Below are positions 46,067 to 55,718 of a DNA stretch of 64,000 nucleotides, one piece after another; position 1 is the first letter of the stretch, and every line of letters begins with the position of its first letter. The translations under genes and the position numbers were made by a program. This DNA comes from Pectobacterium parmentieri. Lineage in GTDB: Bacteria > Pseudomonadota > Gammaproteobacteria > Enterobacterales > Enterobacteriaceae. The notes beneath the pieces were generated by a model. That model worked only from the letters and a program-made list of their open reading frames with translations. It was not told the origin of the DNA and did no database searches. Where the stretch lies: positions 2,170,001 to 2,234,000 of the forward strand of contig NZ_CP015749.1 of the NCBI RefSeq assembly GCF_001742145.1, given 5' to 3'.

Positions 46067-47746
46067 TCAGAATTTTTCCCACCCCTCACCGTGACGGCCA
46101 TGAACAGACAACAGCGGAGTGGTGCTCTGTCCGATAGCCCGGTGAGCAGGGGAAGACAACGCTGAGCGGGAAAAAGCAGGTTGCAGATCGCTATCCGAAT
46201 CCAGACTGAACACATCCACAACGGCAGACAACTCGCTGGTTTGTTCATCCAATCGGGCTGCGGCCTCTGCCGACTGTGTCACCAACAACGCATTCTGCTG
46301 TGTGACGCTATCCATTTCATGCACCGCCTGGCTAATTTGCGTAATACCGCGTGTTTGTTCGTCCGTTGCCGCCGCAATTTCACCAATCAGATCGTTCACG
46401 TGCGCGATGGAAGCGATAATTGCCGACATTGCCTCACCAGATTGCTTCACCTGCCCAGCGCCGGTTTCAACCCGCGAAACAGACTCCGCAATCAGCGCCT
46501 CAATCTCTTTTGCCGCCTGCGCACTACGCTGCGCCAACGTGCGTACCTCTCCAGCGACCACGGCAAACCCTCTCCCTTGCTCCCCCGCTCGCGCAGCTTC
46601 AACAGCCGCATTCAGCGCCAGGATATTAGTCTGGAACGCAATGCTGTTAATTACCGAAGTAATATCGGAAATATGCCGCGAACTGGCGCTAATACCATCC
46701 ATCGTCGCCATCACGTTGGTACTGATATTTCCGCCTTTTTGCGCCATGTCAGCCGCATCCTGTGCCAGCTTACGCGCCTGATGCACATGGTCGGTCGTTT
46801 GCCGTATCGTAGAACTAATCTCTTCCATGCTGGCAGCCGTCTGTTGCAATGCCGCCGCCTGCTCTTCTGTGCGGCTAGAGAGATTATCATTGCCATCCTT
46901 AATGCTGGATGTCCCATTGTTGATTTCTGATGTGCTCTGCCGGATGACGGTTACCGTATCGCGCAAGCTTTTCTGCAATGCCTTGATGTCGGGGATCAAC
47001 CTTCCCGCACAGTTTCGACCGAATTCAACCAGTTCACACCCCAACCGCCCCGCCGTTAGCTGTGCTAAATGAGATTTAAGCACCGAAATTGGGATAACCA
47101 GATAGTTCCTCAAGTAATATTCTGTGAAAATCAACACAATAAGACCAAGAACCATCACGGCAATGAGCGCATTGCGGTTTTTATCATTGTGTTCATTTAC
47201 GGTTGGGATCAATGACGAGGCGGTAATGCCGTCCGAATAACGCTTAATATCATCCCCAAATGTCAAGCTAATAGGTGGGTAAGTAGAGCGAAATATCTGT
47301 CGAAACCCTTCATAATCATTACGTTGCAGCGCCGCATTCATCGGTTCGATCGCGGTAGCAATCAGAGCGCTCCACGTTTTGCTTACCGCATCAACTGTCG
47401 CGTGCTCAACGCCAACATGCTCTGCCGCCTGGAATTTCTCCAGCGAATCCCTGGTATTTTTTAGCGCTATCTGTGCCATTTCCAACGTCTGTTTGGCGTT
47501 GTCTGGCTCGTTACGCTGCAAGTAATCCATCGTTCTTTCCATCCGCGTGACGGCCCGAAAATATTGATCGGCGCCATAGACCAGATGGGAATACGTTTTT
47601 TGCTGAGTCTCACTTTTATCAAGTAAATGGGTAACCTGATAAAGTGAGTAAAGACTAAAACCAGATGCTATTCCCCACGCCACCAGTAAGGAAGCCACTA
47701 TCACCAGCACCATTATTTTTATGCTGACATTTTTTAGAAATCCCAT
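46067..47746 (-). CDS. methyl-accepting chemotaxis protein
   Basis: This 559-residue chemoreceptor has a first helix at about residues 10-32, a periplasmic helical sensor domain and a second helix at about 190-210. HAMP and a signalling coiled coil follow, with the tip [24 protein letters not shown] and [17 protein letters not shown]. The last five residues, GWEKF, fit the xWxxF CheR/CheB tether pattern, as in the chemoreceptor at 9866-11527. The ligand is unknown. Its long upstream gap probably carries its own promoter. Confidence 0.93.
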   Translation of the reverse strand: MGFLKNVSIKIMVLVIVASLLVAWGIASGFSLYSLYQVTHLLDKSETQQKTYSHLVYGADQYFRAVTRMERTMDYLQRNEPDNAKQTLEMAQIALKNTRDSLEKFQAAEHVGVEHATVDAVSKTWSALIATAIEPMNAALQRNDYEGFRQIFRSTYPPISLTFGDDIKRYSDGITASSLIPTVNEHNDKNRNALIAVMVLGLIVLIFTEYYLRNYLVIPISVLKSHLAQLTAGRLGCELVEFGRNCAGRLIPDIKALQKSLRDTVTVIRQSTSEINNGTSSIKDGNDNLSSRTEEQAAALQQTAASMEEISSTIRQTTDHVHQARKLAQDAADMAQKGGNISTNVMATMDGISASSRHISDITSVINSIAFQTNILALNAAVEAARAGEQGRGFAVVAGEVRTLAQRSAQAAKEIEALIAESVSRVETGAGQVKQSGEAMSAIIASIAHVNDLIGEIAAATDEQTRGITQISQAVHEMDSVTQQNALLVTQSAEAAARLDEQTSELSAVVDVFSLDSDSDLQPAFSRSALSSPAHRAIGQSTTPLLSVHGRHGEGWEKF

Positions 47747-48268
47747 AATGCACTCCGCGACGTTAACAAATATTTCCCGCCCGCACGCTCTGCAGGAAAA
47801 GTATTTACTTTTTGCTCATGACTGTGCCGTCCGTTGTATCCCGCCCTATCCCGCGCGATCTAACAAACGTTCTGGAATTCCCTGATTCATCACCCGTTGT
47901 GATGGGGAAGACATGCTTAAAATTCAACCAATAGAATGCATTATCTTCCTTGATGTGCCAGTCCTCGTTGTTTTAAACGGCCAACAGGCATAAATACATC
48001 AGCCCGATCGGTGGCACATAGAATAAGTATCGTCAAAAACAGTATAGGCATTAACAGATAAAGAGGATGAATATGCTGTGGCGTTATTTTCCAGACAAAA
48101 ATCCAATGGAAAAGGCCGCAACGCTCAACGTGTTAGGACTCGTAGTCACGCGCTGAGCATGACTACGATCAGTAAATTAATTTTCTTTATCGGCGATTAT
48201 CAAAAGTTAGACAACTGCATCAACACCTGCAGTTCTTACGATCCAAGACTCAGCTTTGGAGAACAATC
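47747..48268. other. gap upstream of the chemoreceptor and fdhF genes
   Basis: There is no supported protein gene; a frame at 48078-48332 overlaps fdhF and has no family features. Promoters of both divergent genes must be here. A TGGCAC at 48007-48012 looks like half of a sigma-54 site, but no matching -12 TTGC follows. Confidence 0.45.
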
Positions 48269-50419
48269 ATGCAGAAAGTGCTTACCGTCTGTCCGTATTG
48301 CGGGTCAGGCTGCAAAATTAACCTGCTGGTAGAGAACGGCAAAGTGGTTGGTGCGGAAGGGGCAAACGGCGTCACCAATGAAGGTGAGCTGTGCCTGAAA
48401 GGCTACTACGGTTGGGATTTTCTCAACGACACTAAGATTCTTACTCCTCGTTTAAAACAGCCGCTGATCCGCCGTCAGAAAGGTGCACCCTTTGAGGCCG
48501 TTTCCTGGGATGAAGCCATCGACTTCGCCAGTTCCCGGCTGAAAGCCATTAAAGCGCAGTACGGTGCCGAGTCGATCATGCACACAGGATCGTCCCGTGG
48601 ACCCGGCAATGAAACCAATTACGTGATGCAGAAATTTGCCCGGGCAGTAACCGGCAATAACAACATCGACTGCTGTGCCCGACTCTGCCACGGCCCTTCC
48701 GTTGCCGGGCTACAGGTTACGCTGGGCAATGGCGCAATGAGTAACTCCATCTGCGAAATTGAAAAGACCGACTGCATCCTGATTTTTGGCTACAACGCCG
48801 CAGACTCGCACCCCATCGTGGCGCGTCGGATACTGAAAGCCAAAGCGCGCGGAGCAAAAATCATCGTGTGCGATCCGCGTCGCATCGAAACCGCACGCAT
48901 TGCCGATCTGTGGCTACCGTTGAAAAATGGCTCCAACATGGCACTGGTCAACGCATTTGCTAACGTCCTGATCAATGAAGGTCGCTACGATAAAGCCTAC
49001 GTCGCCCGCCATACCGAAGGTTTCGAAGAATTCAGTCAGACCGTTGCGAAATACACGCCGGAATATGTCGCTGGCATTACCGGTTTATCACCTAAATTGA
49101 TTCGAGACGCGATGCGGATGTATGCCGCCGCGCCGTCCGCTACCATTCTGTGGGGAATGGGGGTGACGCAGTGGGGTCAAGGTGTTGATGTGGTCAAAGG
49201 GCTGTCCGGTCTGGCACTACTGACCGGCAATTTAGGGCGTCCGAACGTTGGCGTCGGGCCGGTGCGTGGTCAAAATAATGTACAGGGAGCGTGCGATATG
49301 GGCGCGCTACCTAATATGTTCCCCGGTTATCAAAACGTCACGGATAAGGCAGTGCTGGCAAAATTTGCCGATGCCTGGGGCGTCCCCGATCTCTCTGACA
49401 AAATTGGCTATTCGCTGACCGACCTACCACACAAAATAAAAGAAGGAAAAATCAGAGCCAATTACGTGATGGGCGAAGATCCGCTGCAAACCGAGCCAGA
49501 CCTGTCGATGCTGCGTGATGCCTTCAACGAACTGGACTTACTGATCGTACAAGATATCTTCATGACCAAAACTGCCGCGATTGCCGATGTCATTTTACCG
49601 GCAACCTCCTGGGGCGAGCACGAAGGGGTTTATACCGCCGCTGACCGAGGGTTCCAACGCTTTTATAAAGCGGTGGAACCTCAGGGCGACGTCAAACCCG
49701 ATTGGGAAATCATCAGCCTGATGGCGACGGCGCTCGGTTATCCGATGCACTATAACAATACGCAGGAAATCTGGGACGAACTGCGACAGCTCTGCCCGCT
49801 GTATTACGGCGCAACCTACGAGAAAATGGCCGGACTCGGCTATGTGCCGTGGCCATGTCCGACGGAAGACAGCCCCGGTACTCCGTGGTTATACGCAGGC
49901 AATCACTTCGATCGCCCCGGCGGTAAAGGCCTGCTGTTAACGGCAGAATGGCGGCCACCGATGGAATTGGTGGATGAGGATTACCCGCTGGTACTGTGTA
50001 CCGTGCGTGAAGTCGGTCACTATTCCTGCCGTTCCATGACGGGCAATTGCACCGCACTGCAAACGCTGGCGGATGAGCCAGGTTACGTACAGATTAGCCT
50101 TCATGACGCCGAGCGTTTAGGAATACACGACCAGCAACTGGTTTGGATCTCCTCACGACGTGGCAAGGTTATCTCTCGTGTTGCCGTTAGCGAACGCATC
50201 AATAAAGGTGCTGTTTATATGACTTACCAATGGTGGATTGGGGCCTGTAACGAACTCACTCTGGATCATCTCGATCCCGTTTCTAAAACGCCAGAATACA
50301 AGCACTGCGCCGTTAGGCTAGAGGCTATTGACGATCAGCAGGCAGCGGAAACCTATGTGCAGCACGAGTACAGTCAGTTGAAAGATCGCCTGCGCTCTAC
50401 GGCAGAAAACGTCAACTAA
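48269..50419 (+). CDS. fdhF: formate dehydrogenase H, selenium-free (Cys140) form
   Basis: This 716-residue molybdopterin enzyme oxidises formate to CO2 and normally feeds electrons to a hydrogenase in formate hydrogenlyase. It follows E. coli FdhF throughout. The N-terminal 4Fe-4S cluster cysteines are 8, 11, 15 and 42 (CPYCGSGC, LCLKG). The residue that is selenocysteine in E. coli, 140, is a plain cysteine here, encoded by TGC at 48686-48688. Around it, CCARxxHGPSVAGL is kept, so the active-site shape is intact. GGAGAAC precedes the ATG. No hydrogenase gene is adjacent. A hairpin follows the stop. Confidence 0.95.
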   Translation: MQKVLTVCPYCGSGCKINLLVENGKVVGAEGANGVTNEGELCLKGYYGWDFLNDTKILTPRLKQPLIRRQKGAPFEAVSWDEAIDFASSRLKAIKAQYGAESIMHTGSSRGPGNETNYVMQKFARAVTGNNNIDCCARLCHGPSVAGLQVTLGNGAMSNSICEIEKTDCILIFGYNAADSHPIVARRILKAKARGAKIIVCDPRRIETARIADLWLPLKNGSNMALVNAFANVLINEGRYDKAYVARHTEGFEEFSQTVAKYTPEYVAGITGLSPKLIRDAMRMYAAAPSATILWGMGVTQWGQGVDVVKGLSGLALLTGNLGRPNVGVGPVRGQNNVQGACDMGALPNMFPGYQNVTDKAVLAKFADAWGVPDLSDKIGYSLTDLPHKIKEGKIRANYVMGEDPLQTEPDLSMLRDAFNELDLLIVQDIFMTKTAAIADVILPATSWGEHEGVYTAADRGFQRFYKAVEPQGDVKPDWEIISLMATALGYPMHYNNTQEIWDELRQLCPLYYGATYEKMAGLGYVPWPCPTEDSPGTPWLYAGNHFDRPGGKGLLLTAEWRPPMELVDEDYPLVLCTVREVGHYSCRSMTGNCTALQTLADEPGYVQISLHDAERLGIHDQQLVWISSRRGKVISRVAVSERINKGAVYMTYQWWIGACNELTLDHLDPVSKTPEYKHCAVRLEAIDDQQAAETYVQHEYSQLKDRLRSTAENVN

Positions 50420-50434
50420 CGAATTGCCCTACTG

Positions 50435-50478
50435 AACCACCACGGAATGTTGGCATAACGTGCTTTTACGTGGTGGTT
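50435..50478 (+). terminator. hairpin after fdhF
   Basis: A 10-bp stem (AACCACCACG/CGTGGTGGTT) with a 24-base loop lies 16 bp after the stop. The following sequence is moderately T-rich. Confidence 0.55.
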
Positions 50479-51209
50479 TCATCATTTTCGATACAAGGCT
50501 GTTTCGGCTTGGCCAGAACACCATAAGTAAACAGCAATCTTTCAGTGAAACAAATTAACAACATTATTTTAAATAATCGACAACCCCTATTCAGGCAACA
50601 AAGAACACCATTTTAAATAACCGCAGCCCGGTAAATATTACAAAACGGAAACACTTTGATTAATAATTACACTTTATTTGGCGTAATAGATCGACTACCA
50701 TGATTAATAAATACAAGTCATAGTTAAAATAATTAAAAAACTAATGTAACCAAAAAGTGCGATATATATCATTCTTTCGTTGATTGTTTTTTTATTACTA
50801 CCTAGTTTTTAACCAATTGACCATATTTTTTATTGATGCAATCCACAACATCATTAGCAACACTAATTCAACACCTTGATTCACCTTATTTTTTCAGCAA
50901 AAAATAACCTAAGCCATTGTTTATCAAGCATTTAATGCAGGAAGTGTTTTTTCCTCGATTTGCGTCCCACATCCCCATTTGTCATTACAGGCGGTGCGGA
51001 CATGCATTTTTCGCATGACAAGGATCACAATTACATAACAATCCGCAGAAAAAAAATGTAAAAAGCAAGAATCGTTGTAATATCGCCGGGCAGACACAAC
51101 ACCCCAATAACAGATTCGGGTGAGGGGTTGGTGTATTCAGGGAAAGCACCAACCATCACGCGGCAATAATATTGTGTTGTCTGAATCAATTCATCAACAT
51201 GAGGTTTAT
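50479..51209. other. AT-rich region upstream of the symporter gene
   Basis: There is no protein gene; the left part is strongly AT-rich. At 51126-51154 an 8-bp stem (GGTTGGTG/CACCAACC) sits in the likely mRNA leader, 56 bp before the start. The promoter probably lies just before it. I see nothing else. Confidence 0.45.
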
Positions 51210-52517
51210 ATGCAAAGGCAGAAGTTACTTGTACAGATAGTCTTGGCTATCGTCCTGGGGATATTAATCGGATGGGCCTGCCATCAATATCTTGATGGCA
51301 GTCGAGCAAAAGAAGTTGCATCTTATTTCAACATGGTTACCGATATTTTCCTGCGTTTGATTAAAATGATCATCGCGCCACTGGTCTTCGCTACGCTGGT
51401 TTCTGGCCTGGCAAGCATGGGAGGAAACTCTTCTGCCGTTGGTCGTATCGGTATGAAAGCCATGATCTGGTTTGTCAGCGCATCATTCATTTCCCTGTTG
51501 ATCGGCATGCTCTTCGCTAACCTGTTCCAACCGGGAGCAGGCATGAATCTCGACATCCCTGCACAACAGGTTGCAACTGGCCTGAATACGGATGGATTTA
51601 CGCTCAAGAGCTTCATTAGCCATATCTTCCCGAAAAGTATCGTAGAAGCGATGGCGAACAATGAAATCCTGCAAATTCTGGTTTTCTCTCTGTTCTTCGG
51701 CTCCGCGCTAGCCTATGTAAAAGGCAAAAACAAACACGCGACCACGATCATTTCCATGATCGAAGAACTGACTAAAGTGATGTTCCGCGTGACCGACTAC
51801 GTGATGGCGCTGGCACCTATTGCTGTGTTTGCCGCAATCGCTTCCGCGATTACCACACAAGGTCTGGGGCTGCTTTACGACTTCGGTAAATTAATCGGTG
51901 AGTTCTACCTCGGCCTGGCCGTGTTGTGGGGCGTGCTGTTCCTGGTTGGCTATCTGTTCCTGGGCAAAGCTATCATGACGTTGGCGAAATTGATTCGCGA
52001 GCCGACCATGCTGGCCTTTGCTACCGCGAGTAGTGAGTCCGCTTACCCGAAAACCATGGAAGCACTGACCAAATTCGGCGTACCGAAAAAAGTCACCAGC
52101 TTTGTGCTGCCGCTGGGCTATTCGTTCAACCTTGATGGTTCAATGATGTACCAGTCCTTTGCGATTCTGTTCATCGCACAGGCTTACAACATTGACCTCA
52201 GCCTTACCCAGCAAATCCTGATCCTGTTGACGCTGATGATCACCAGTAAAGGGATGGCAGGCGTAGCGCGTGCTTCTATCGTGGTGGTTGCGGCAACGCT
52301 GCCAATGTTCAGCCTGCCAGAAGCCGGGATCCTGCTGATTATCGGTATCGACCAGTTCCTGGATATGGGCCGTACTGCAACTAACGTCATCGGTAACAGT
52401 ATCTCTACTGCCGTTGTGGCCAGTCTGGAAAAAGACATCCACGACGATGAGGAAGAAGAAGCTACCGACGAGATCGTCGCCTATCAGGAACCTCAGCAAG
52501 CGACACAAAATAGCTAA
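51210..52517 (+). CDS. dicarboxylate/amino acid:cation symporter (DAACS family)
   Basis: This 435-residue membrane symporter is related to GltP/DctA. Visible blocks are RLIKMIIAPLVFATLVSG, the serine-rich hairpin FATASSESAYPKTME, PLGYSFNLDGSMMYQS and DMGRTATNVIGNS. The start is set at 51210, behind GAGG. The longer frame would read through the leader hairpin. The C-terminus is a long acidic tail (DDEEEEATDE). It differs clearly from gltP in this window. A LysR-type regulator gene and an aspartate-racemase-family gene follow, so import of an acidic amino acid, perhaps the D-form, is a fair inference. Confidence 0.9.
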   Translation: MQRQKLLVQIVLAIVLGILIGWACHQYLDGSRAKEVASYFNMVTDIFLRLIKMIIAPLVFATLVSGLASMGGNSSAVGRIGMKAMIWFVSASFISLLIGMLFANLFQPGAGMNLDIPAQQVATGLNTDGFTLKSFISHIFPKSIVEAMANNEILQILVFSLFFGSALAYVKGKNKHATTIISMIEELTKVMFRVTDYVMALAPIAVFAAIASAITTQGLGLLYDFGKLIGEFYLGLAVLWGVLFLVGYLFLGKAIMTLAKLIREPTMLAFATASSESAYPKTMEALTKFGVPKKVTSFVLPLGYSFNLDGSMMYQSFAILFIAQAYNIDLSLTQQILILLTLMITSKGMAGVARASIVVVAATLPMFSLPEAGILLIIGIDQFLDMGRTATNVIGNSISTAVVASLEKDIHDDEEEEATDEIVAYQEPQQATQNS

Positions 52518-52538
52518 TGCTGAATGAGTAAATGATCT

Positions 52539-52567
52539 ATAGCGGCCTGCAGGCCGCTATTTTTTTA
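52539..52567 (+). terminator. intrinsic terminator of the symporter gene
   Basis: A perfect palindrome, ATAGCGGCCT/AGGCCGCTAT with a 2-base centre, is followed by seven T, 22 bp after the stop. Confidence 0.88.
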
Positions 52568-52592
52568 CCTCTAGAGTATATTATCGCGACGT

Positions 52593-53492
52593 TTATAGCC
52601 CAGACGTCGATGACAGCCCTTTCATGTAGCGCCAAAACTTCTCGGACGCCATATTCAGACGCGCATCAAGCCGATACAGATAAACGCCCATGCGGATCAC
52701 CGCATTTTCCATACTCAGTATCGCCAACTCTTTATTTTTCAACTCTTCCTGAATCGAATAGTCCGGCAACCAGGCAATACCATAACCTTTCTTGGTCATG
52801 CGCTTGAGCAAGTCGCTCATGGAAGAAACAAAATTGACCGTGAACTTATCGCCGTCAACACTGGATAAGTAACGACTGACCTGACGCCCCATGTAGCTTG
52901 TCTCGGTATAGTTGAGCAGTGGCACTGATGAAGCACTCACGTCAAACAGCGGCTTCCCTGCACTGTCGCACGCGCAGACAGGATAAAGCCGGGATTCCAG
53001 TATCTTCTCGTGCATAAAAGGCTCCCCCATTAGATCCTCATTGTAAAACGAGAAAATGAAGTCGCTGCGCCCTTCTTTAAGATTCAGCACGGCTTCATCT
53101 ACATCGATCGATTCAACATAGAAGATTTTTTCTTGCGGGTCTGGCACGTCTTTTAACAACTCCGGCATGATAAACACCGACAGCGAATGCGCTGCCGCAA
53201 TGGTGATCTTATTTTTATAATTATCCCCACCGTGCAACTTATTGAGCTGATACTCTAAATCGTCCAGCGTATTGCGGATATAGGCGTGGAACACGCGGCC
53301 CTGTTCGGTTAATTGCAACGGCAGCGCGCTGCGGTCAAAAATATCAAACCCGACGGCCGCTTCCAGCGCCTGAATGCGCCGACTGAATGAGGATTGAGAG
53401 ATATTCCGCTTCTCGGCAGCCAGCGTAAAACTCCGGTGTTCTTCCAACATGATAAAATCATAGAGCCACTTGGTTTCGATATTGTTTAGCAT
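52593..53492 (-). CDS. LysR-family regulator, HypT (YjiE)-like
   Basis: This LysR regulator of about 299 residues has an N-terminus (LNNIETKWLYDFIMLEEHRSFTLAAEKR) and helix-turn-helix (SQSSFSRRIQALEAAVGFDIF) that resemble E. coli HypT. The sensor domain keeps AAAHSLSVFIMP, IDVDEAVLNLKEGRSDFIFSF and YPVCACD. HypT responds to hypochlorite through methionine oxidation, but this protein may be a paralogue with another effector. It points away from the racemase gene and towards the symporter gene, so control of both neighbours is likely. GAGGGG precedes the ATG at 53492. Confidence 0.87.
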   Translation of the reverse strand: MLNNIETKWLYDFIMLEEHRSFTLAAEKRNISQSSFSRRIQALEAAVGFDIFDRSALPLQLTEQGRVFHAYIRNTLDDLEYQLNKLHGGDNYKNKITIAAAHSLSVFIMPELLKDVPDPQEKIFYVESIDVDEAVLNLKEGRSDFIFSFYNEDLMGEPFMHEKILESRLYPVCACDSAGKPLFDVSASSVPLLNYTETSYMGRQVSRYLSSVDGDKFTVNFVSSMSDLLKRMTKKGYGIAWLPDYSIQEELKNKELAILSMENAVIRMGVYLYRLDARLNMASEKFWRYMKGLSSTSGL

Positions 53493-53714
53493 CACCCCTC
53501 ACTCAAAACGCTCAGCGTCATGTTTTCGTCCCCAATACCCACGCTTTACATCATCCACAAAGATTCTTTCTATGGCACGCCGTTAAACCCAGTAAAAGCA
53601 TAGGGATGCCAATCGTTATGCAAATCATACATAGCAGATGGGAATTTAGCAATTCACATTGCCCGCTGGTGTGCGATTATCCTTTTAATTTCATAATGCT
53701 ACAGGGTTAACAGC

Positions 53715-54431
53715 ATGAACAGTCTCGTGGGAATTCTTGGTGGTATGGGGCCGGGCGCCACCGTCGATGCGATGCAAAAACTGATCAAAAACACGCCAGC
53801 GTATCGGGATCAAGACCACATTCCAATGATTGCGGTTTCTATTCCTGATATTCCTGACAGAACGCAGTGCATCCTCCAGCACAGCGCATCGCCGCTAGGT
53901 AAGATGCTGCAATATATGAAAATTCTCGAAAATGCAGGCGCTGAGTGCATCATTATTCCGTGCAATACCGCACATTATTGGTTCAATGAATTAAAACAAC
54001 AGTGTCGCGCGGAAATGATCAGCATTATTGATGTGACCTGTCAGGCAATTAGGAGCGCCAATACCACACGCGTCGGCTTATTAGCGACGACGGCAACAGT
54101 GACAGCGAGAATTTATCAGGACAACCTGATAAACGATAATATTGAGTGCTACACGCCGGATGAGGCTGACCAACACCAGGTAATGGAAAGTATCTATGCC
54201 TATAAATCTGGTAATATTGCTGGCGCCTATAGCATGCTGTCACCGGTAAAAGATCGCCTGTTGCAGGCTGGCGTCGAAAAAATTATTTTGGGTTGTACAG
54301 AACTTCCACTAATTCTGGAGCAGGAAATCAAAACCACCCCACAACATTATGTCGATGCGACAGAAGAGTTAATTAAGAAAACGGTCGAATGGTACTTTAC
54401 CCACAGCCAGAGAGGTAGTATCGCCGCTTAA
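53715..54431 (+). CDS. aspartate/glutamate racemase family protein (second copy)
   Basis: This 238-residue cofactor-independent racemase carries GILGGMGPGATVD, PCNTAHYWF with the first catalytic Cys and LGCTELP with the second. It has exactly the length of the paralogue at 22928-23644. The two share about half of their first 60 residues (both have RDQDH and IPDR). It is divergent from the HypT-like regulator gene and near an acidic amino acid symporter gene, so aspartate or D-aspartate use is the likeliest setting. Confidence 0.88.
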   Translation: MNSLVGILGGMGPGATVDAMQKLIKNTPAYRDQDHIPMIAVSIPDIPDRTQCILQHSASPLGKMLQYMKILENAGAECIIIPCNTAHYWFNELKQQCRAEMISIIDVTCQAIRSANTTRVGLLATTATVTARIYQDNLINDNIECYTPDEADQHQVMESIYAYKSGNIAGAYSMLSPVKDRLLQAGVEKIILGCTELPLILEQEIKTTPQHYVDATEELIKKTVEWYFTHSQRGSIAA

Positions 54432-54468
54432 GTAGGTGATTGCTTCAATTAACCGATTGAAATAAATA

Positions 54469-54501
54469 TGCCACTCGAATTAATATATTCACCGAGTGGC
54501 A
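54469..54501. terminator. hairpin between converging racemase and pnl genes
   Basis: A 9-bp stem (TGCCACTCG/CGAGTGGCA) with a 15-base loop, without a T-run. It may serve either of the two converging genes. Confidence 0.45.
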
Positions 54502-54558
54502 CATTACACATACTCAATATTTAATAAGCTTCAACCCCTAATAAAAAACGTTCAATGA

Positions 54559-55503
54559 TTATGATGGAAACTTGAGCGCGCTATTTTGTGCTCCCGCATT
54601 AGAAACCACCCAGGATTTAGCCGCCGCAGTAGTCATCAAACTGTATGAATAGTTAGATGACGCCGTCCATTTAGCAGCAGGCGATTTGCTCGCTACCGCT
54701 GCCGGTGAACTGCCATTATCCGTAAAGGTTGAACCATTGCCCTTATCATCAACCATGCCTTTCTTTTCTGCACCAGTGCCAAATACGTTGCGTTCAGAAA
54801 GCACATTGGCATTCTGCGCGACCGTAAAGGCCAGATTAAATTTATTGACGTAGTTGTTGAAGACATGAAAATAACCATAACGCATCAGGCCGGGTGCACG
54901 AACCTGAATGTTTTCGTAATAGTTGTGGCAGATGGTTAAACGTGGATAACCATTGTAGGCACTATTATTGTCATCTGCCGGGTGGCCGAAAATACAACCG
55001 TATTTATGGTTTGAGAATAAGCAGTTACTGATCGTGACGTAGTCTGCTTTCTCACCGATATAAATCAGTTTATCAAGACTACCATCACTATCACTCCACG
55101 TATGCCCCGGCCATGAGCAGTGATCCACCCAATAGCCTTTACCGTAATTCAAATACAGTTGGATATCATCATTGTCCTTGATAGAGACATCATGTTTAAA
55201 AACCAGATTCTGGAAAACGACGTTAGCGGAATTGCTGTCAGCACGCAGGTGAATATTGGTCAGTACATTAGCTCCGCCAAAAGAACCGACAATGGTTTTA
55301 TTACTGCCAAATACAACCTTGGTCAATGCTGATGCTTTCAACGATGCGCCCAGCACTACGATGGTTTTTGCGGAACCACTCACGGCTGATTTAAAATCAG
55401 CCAAAGAATTTACCGTCACAACTTTACCACCCGTTCCTCCGGTGACATTCGCCGCTTTTGCAAAACCAATAATCCCAGTAATATTTGTTGTTGGATAAGC
55501 CAT
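54559..55503 (-). CDS. pnl: pectin lyase Pnl
   Basis: This 314-residue polysaccharide lyase (family 1, right-handed parallel beta-helix) cleaves methyl-esterified pectin by beta-elimination. The sequence follows the Pectobacterium pectin lyase Pnl, including YWVDHCSWPGHTW, the catalytic-arginine segment VRAPGLMR and KKGMVDDKGNGS. It starts MAYPTTNITG without a signal peptide, as known for Pnl, although the enzyme is found outside the cell. In Pectobacterium its gene is induced by DNA damage through RecA and Rdg regulators. No rdg gene is in this window. AGAGGG precedes the ATG. Confidence 0.93.
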   Translation of the reverse strand: MAYPTTNITGIIGFAKAANVTGGTGGKVVTVNSLADFKSAVSGSAKTIVVLGASLKASALTKVVFGSNKTIVGSFGGANVLTNIHLRADSNSANVVFQNLVFKHDVSIKDNDDIQLYLNYGKGYWVDHCSWPGHTWSDSDGSLDKLIYIGEKADYVTISNCLFSNHKYGCIFGHPADDNNSAYNGYPRLTICHNYYENIQVRAPGLMRYGYFHVFNNYVNKFNLAFTVAQNANVLSERNVFGTGAEKKGMVDDKGNGSTFTDNGSSPAAVASKSPAAKWTASSNYSYSLMTTAAAKSWVVSNAGAQNSALKFPS

Positions 55504-55675
55504 AAATATCCCTCTTTACAATTAGTGAATAGTGATGCCTTACGATGCGTTATTTAATCGATGACAAATAACACACCGCCGACAATTAAAGAGTGTATAT
55601 AGGGAATTTTATTAAGCTTATTAAGTGAGTTTAATAAAAAAACAACCTTGCGAATAATTAAAACATCAATTAATA

Positions 55676-55705
55676 CGCTGCCATCTTTTAGTAAAAATGG
55701 CAGCG
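55676..55705. terminator. hairpin between pnl promoter and the MetQ-like gene
   Basis: A 9-bp stem (CGCTGCCAT/ATGGCAGCG) lies 14 bp after the MetQ-like gene's stop. There is little T on the expected side. Confidence 0.5.
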
Positions 55706-55718
55706 AAAAAAATGCGTA

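Noticed and set aside
48007..48022. TGGCAC, possible sigma-54 -24 element before fdhF
   Set aside because: No TTGC -12 element at the required distance.
48187..48194. GCCGATAA on the minus strand, like the -10 of a flagellar sigma-28 promoter
   Set aside because: No TAAAGTTT-like -35 at the right spacing, and it is 440 bp from the chemoreceptor gene.
48078..48332. 84-codon frame upstream of fdhF
   Set aside because: It overlaps the secure fdhF start and has no family features.
51016..51029. CRP-like TGACA...TCACA before the symporter gene
   Set aside because: The half-sites are 4 bp apart rather than 6, and one half is imperfect.
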